DNA of 6,097 nucleotides from JBIOWF01 sp044868295 (lineage in GTDB: Bacteria > Actinomycetota > Actinomycetes > Streptosporangiales > Streptosporangiaceae): contig JBIOWF010000041.1 in NCBI GenBank assembly GCA_044868295.1, positions 1 to 6,097 on the forward strand, in the 5' to 3' direction. Below are positions 5,727-6,097 of the stretch, one piece after another; position 1 is the stretch's first letter; every line of letters begins with the position of its first letter. The notes beneath the pieces were generated by a model. It worked only from the letters and a program-made list of their open reading frames with translations. It had not been told where the DNA came from and did not search any database. The translations under genes were made by a program, and so were the position numbers.

Positions 5727-6097
5727 GTGGCGCTGGTGCCGGCCAAGGTAGGTGAAGGCCCAGCGGTCCTTGCCGACACGGCGGAGTCGATAGCGCTCGG
5801 GATGCCGGTAGCGGTCCCGGTTGTGGAACTGGCAGGCCGGGCCGAGCTTGTCCAGGTTGGTTTCACCGCCTTCGGACCAGTTGTCGACATGGTCGATCTG
5901 GCACAAGTGGGACGGAAGCGGGCAGCCGTCCACCCAGCACGTGGTGTATCGGGCGAACACCGCCCGCCGTTGGGCGGGGGTGGCCAGGCGGACCTTGCGT
6001 CCCATGTCGAGGACCTGGCCCTCGGCGTCCATGACGATCCGGGCCAGCGTCGAGGTGCGGGCCAGGCGGTGCACGTCCGAGACCGGCAGCACCTGCC
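5715..6097 (-). CDS. DUF222/HNH endonuclease domain protein (13E12 type), C-terminal part
   Basis: Only the last 127 codons or so are in the window; the gene continues beyond base 6097, so the GTG at 6092 is an internal Val, not a start. The visible part begins at VLPVSDVHRLAR, the typical end of the DUF222 region, and leads into the HNH module. Numbering from Val 6092 as residue 1: C52-x4-C57, C64, the core D67-H68, GGETNLDKL (75-83), then C87 and H90-N91. The family is widespread and often multicopy in Actinobacteria. The HNH fold implies metal-dependent nuclease activity, but the biological role is poorly known, and I assign none. The protein ends about 35 residues after the HNH core, with a basic, Arg/His-rich tail. 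The stop TGA sits in a duplicated 18-base unit whose other copy reads CGA. It converges on the ED operon and shows no functional link to it. Confidence 0.85.
   Translation of the reverse strand, partial: QVLPVSDVHRLARTSTLARIVMDAEGQVLDMGRKVRLATPAQRRAVFARYTTCWVDGCPLPSHLCQIDHVDNWSEGGETNLDKLGPACQFHNRDRYRHPERYRLRRVGKDRWAFTYLGRHQRHRPT

Noticed and set aside
5546..5890. Minus-strand 114-codon open frame overlapping the HNH gene
   Set aside because: It is a shifted-frame shadow of the HNH coding sequence plus repeat sequence, low in complexity, with no motif.

Overview
The window is GC-rich with strong G/C bias at third codon positions. It holds a complete Entner-Doudoroff (ED) glucose-catabolism operon on the + strand and, convergent to it, the 3' part of a DUF222/HNH (13E12-type) gene on the - strand. 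Base composition plus the DUF222/HNH family, which is abundant in Actinobacteria, point to a high-GC actinomycete. A Streptosporangiales-like host (Nonomuraea/Streptosporangium type) is my guess, not something the sequence proves.

Layout: 1-126 is a comparatively AT-rich upstream region with a good SigA-type promoter (49-77) and a short leader. 127-5108 is one tightly packed transcription unit: zwf (glucose-6-phosphate dehydrogenase), edd (6-phosphogluconate dehydratase), glk (proteobacterial-type glucokinase) and eda (KDPG aldolase). The zwf/edd junction is TAATG and the edd/glk junction is ATGA. The only apparent gap, about 100 bases between glk and eda, is filled by a 35-codon open frame (4393-4500). 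Its start overlaps the glk stop and its stop overlaps the eda start, both as ATGA, and it has its own Shine-Dalgarno sequence. Near its 3' end an 8-bp GC stem runs into the eda Shine-Dalgarno.

The 606 bases from 5109 to 5714 hold no gene I can support. They contain short direct repeats, three successive hairpins of which the last (5297-5333) is a 13-bp terminator-like stem, a GGCTGTC heptamer tandem repeat, and a 17-base imperfect dyad. The partial HNH gene (5715-6097, - strand) has its stop codon inside one copy of an 18-base tandem duplication.

How the genes work together: Glk phosphorylates intracellular glucose, Zwf oxidises glucose-6-P to 6-phosphogluconolactone, Edd dehydrates 6-phosphogluconate to KDPG, and Eda splits KDPG into pyruvate and glyceraldehyde-3-P. 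The lactonase step (pgl) is absent from the window and must be supplied elsewhere or occur spontaneously. The core chemistry is well known. The less expected points are the small frame linking glk to eda, the possible RNA switch at the eda ribosome-binding site, and a gene set and order that resemble alphaproteobacterial ED operons.
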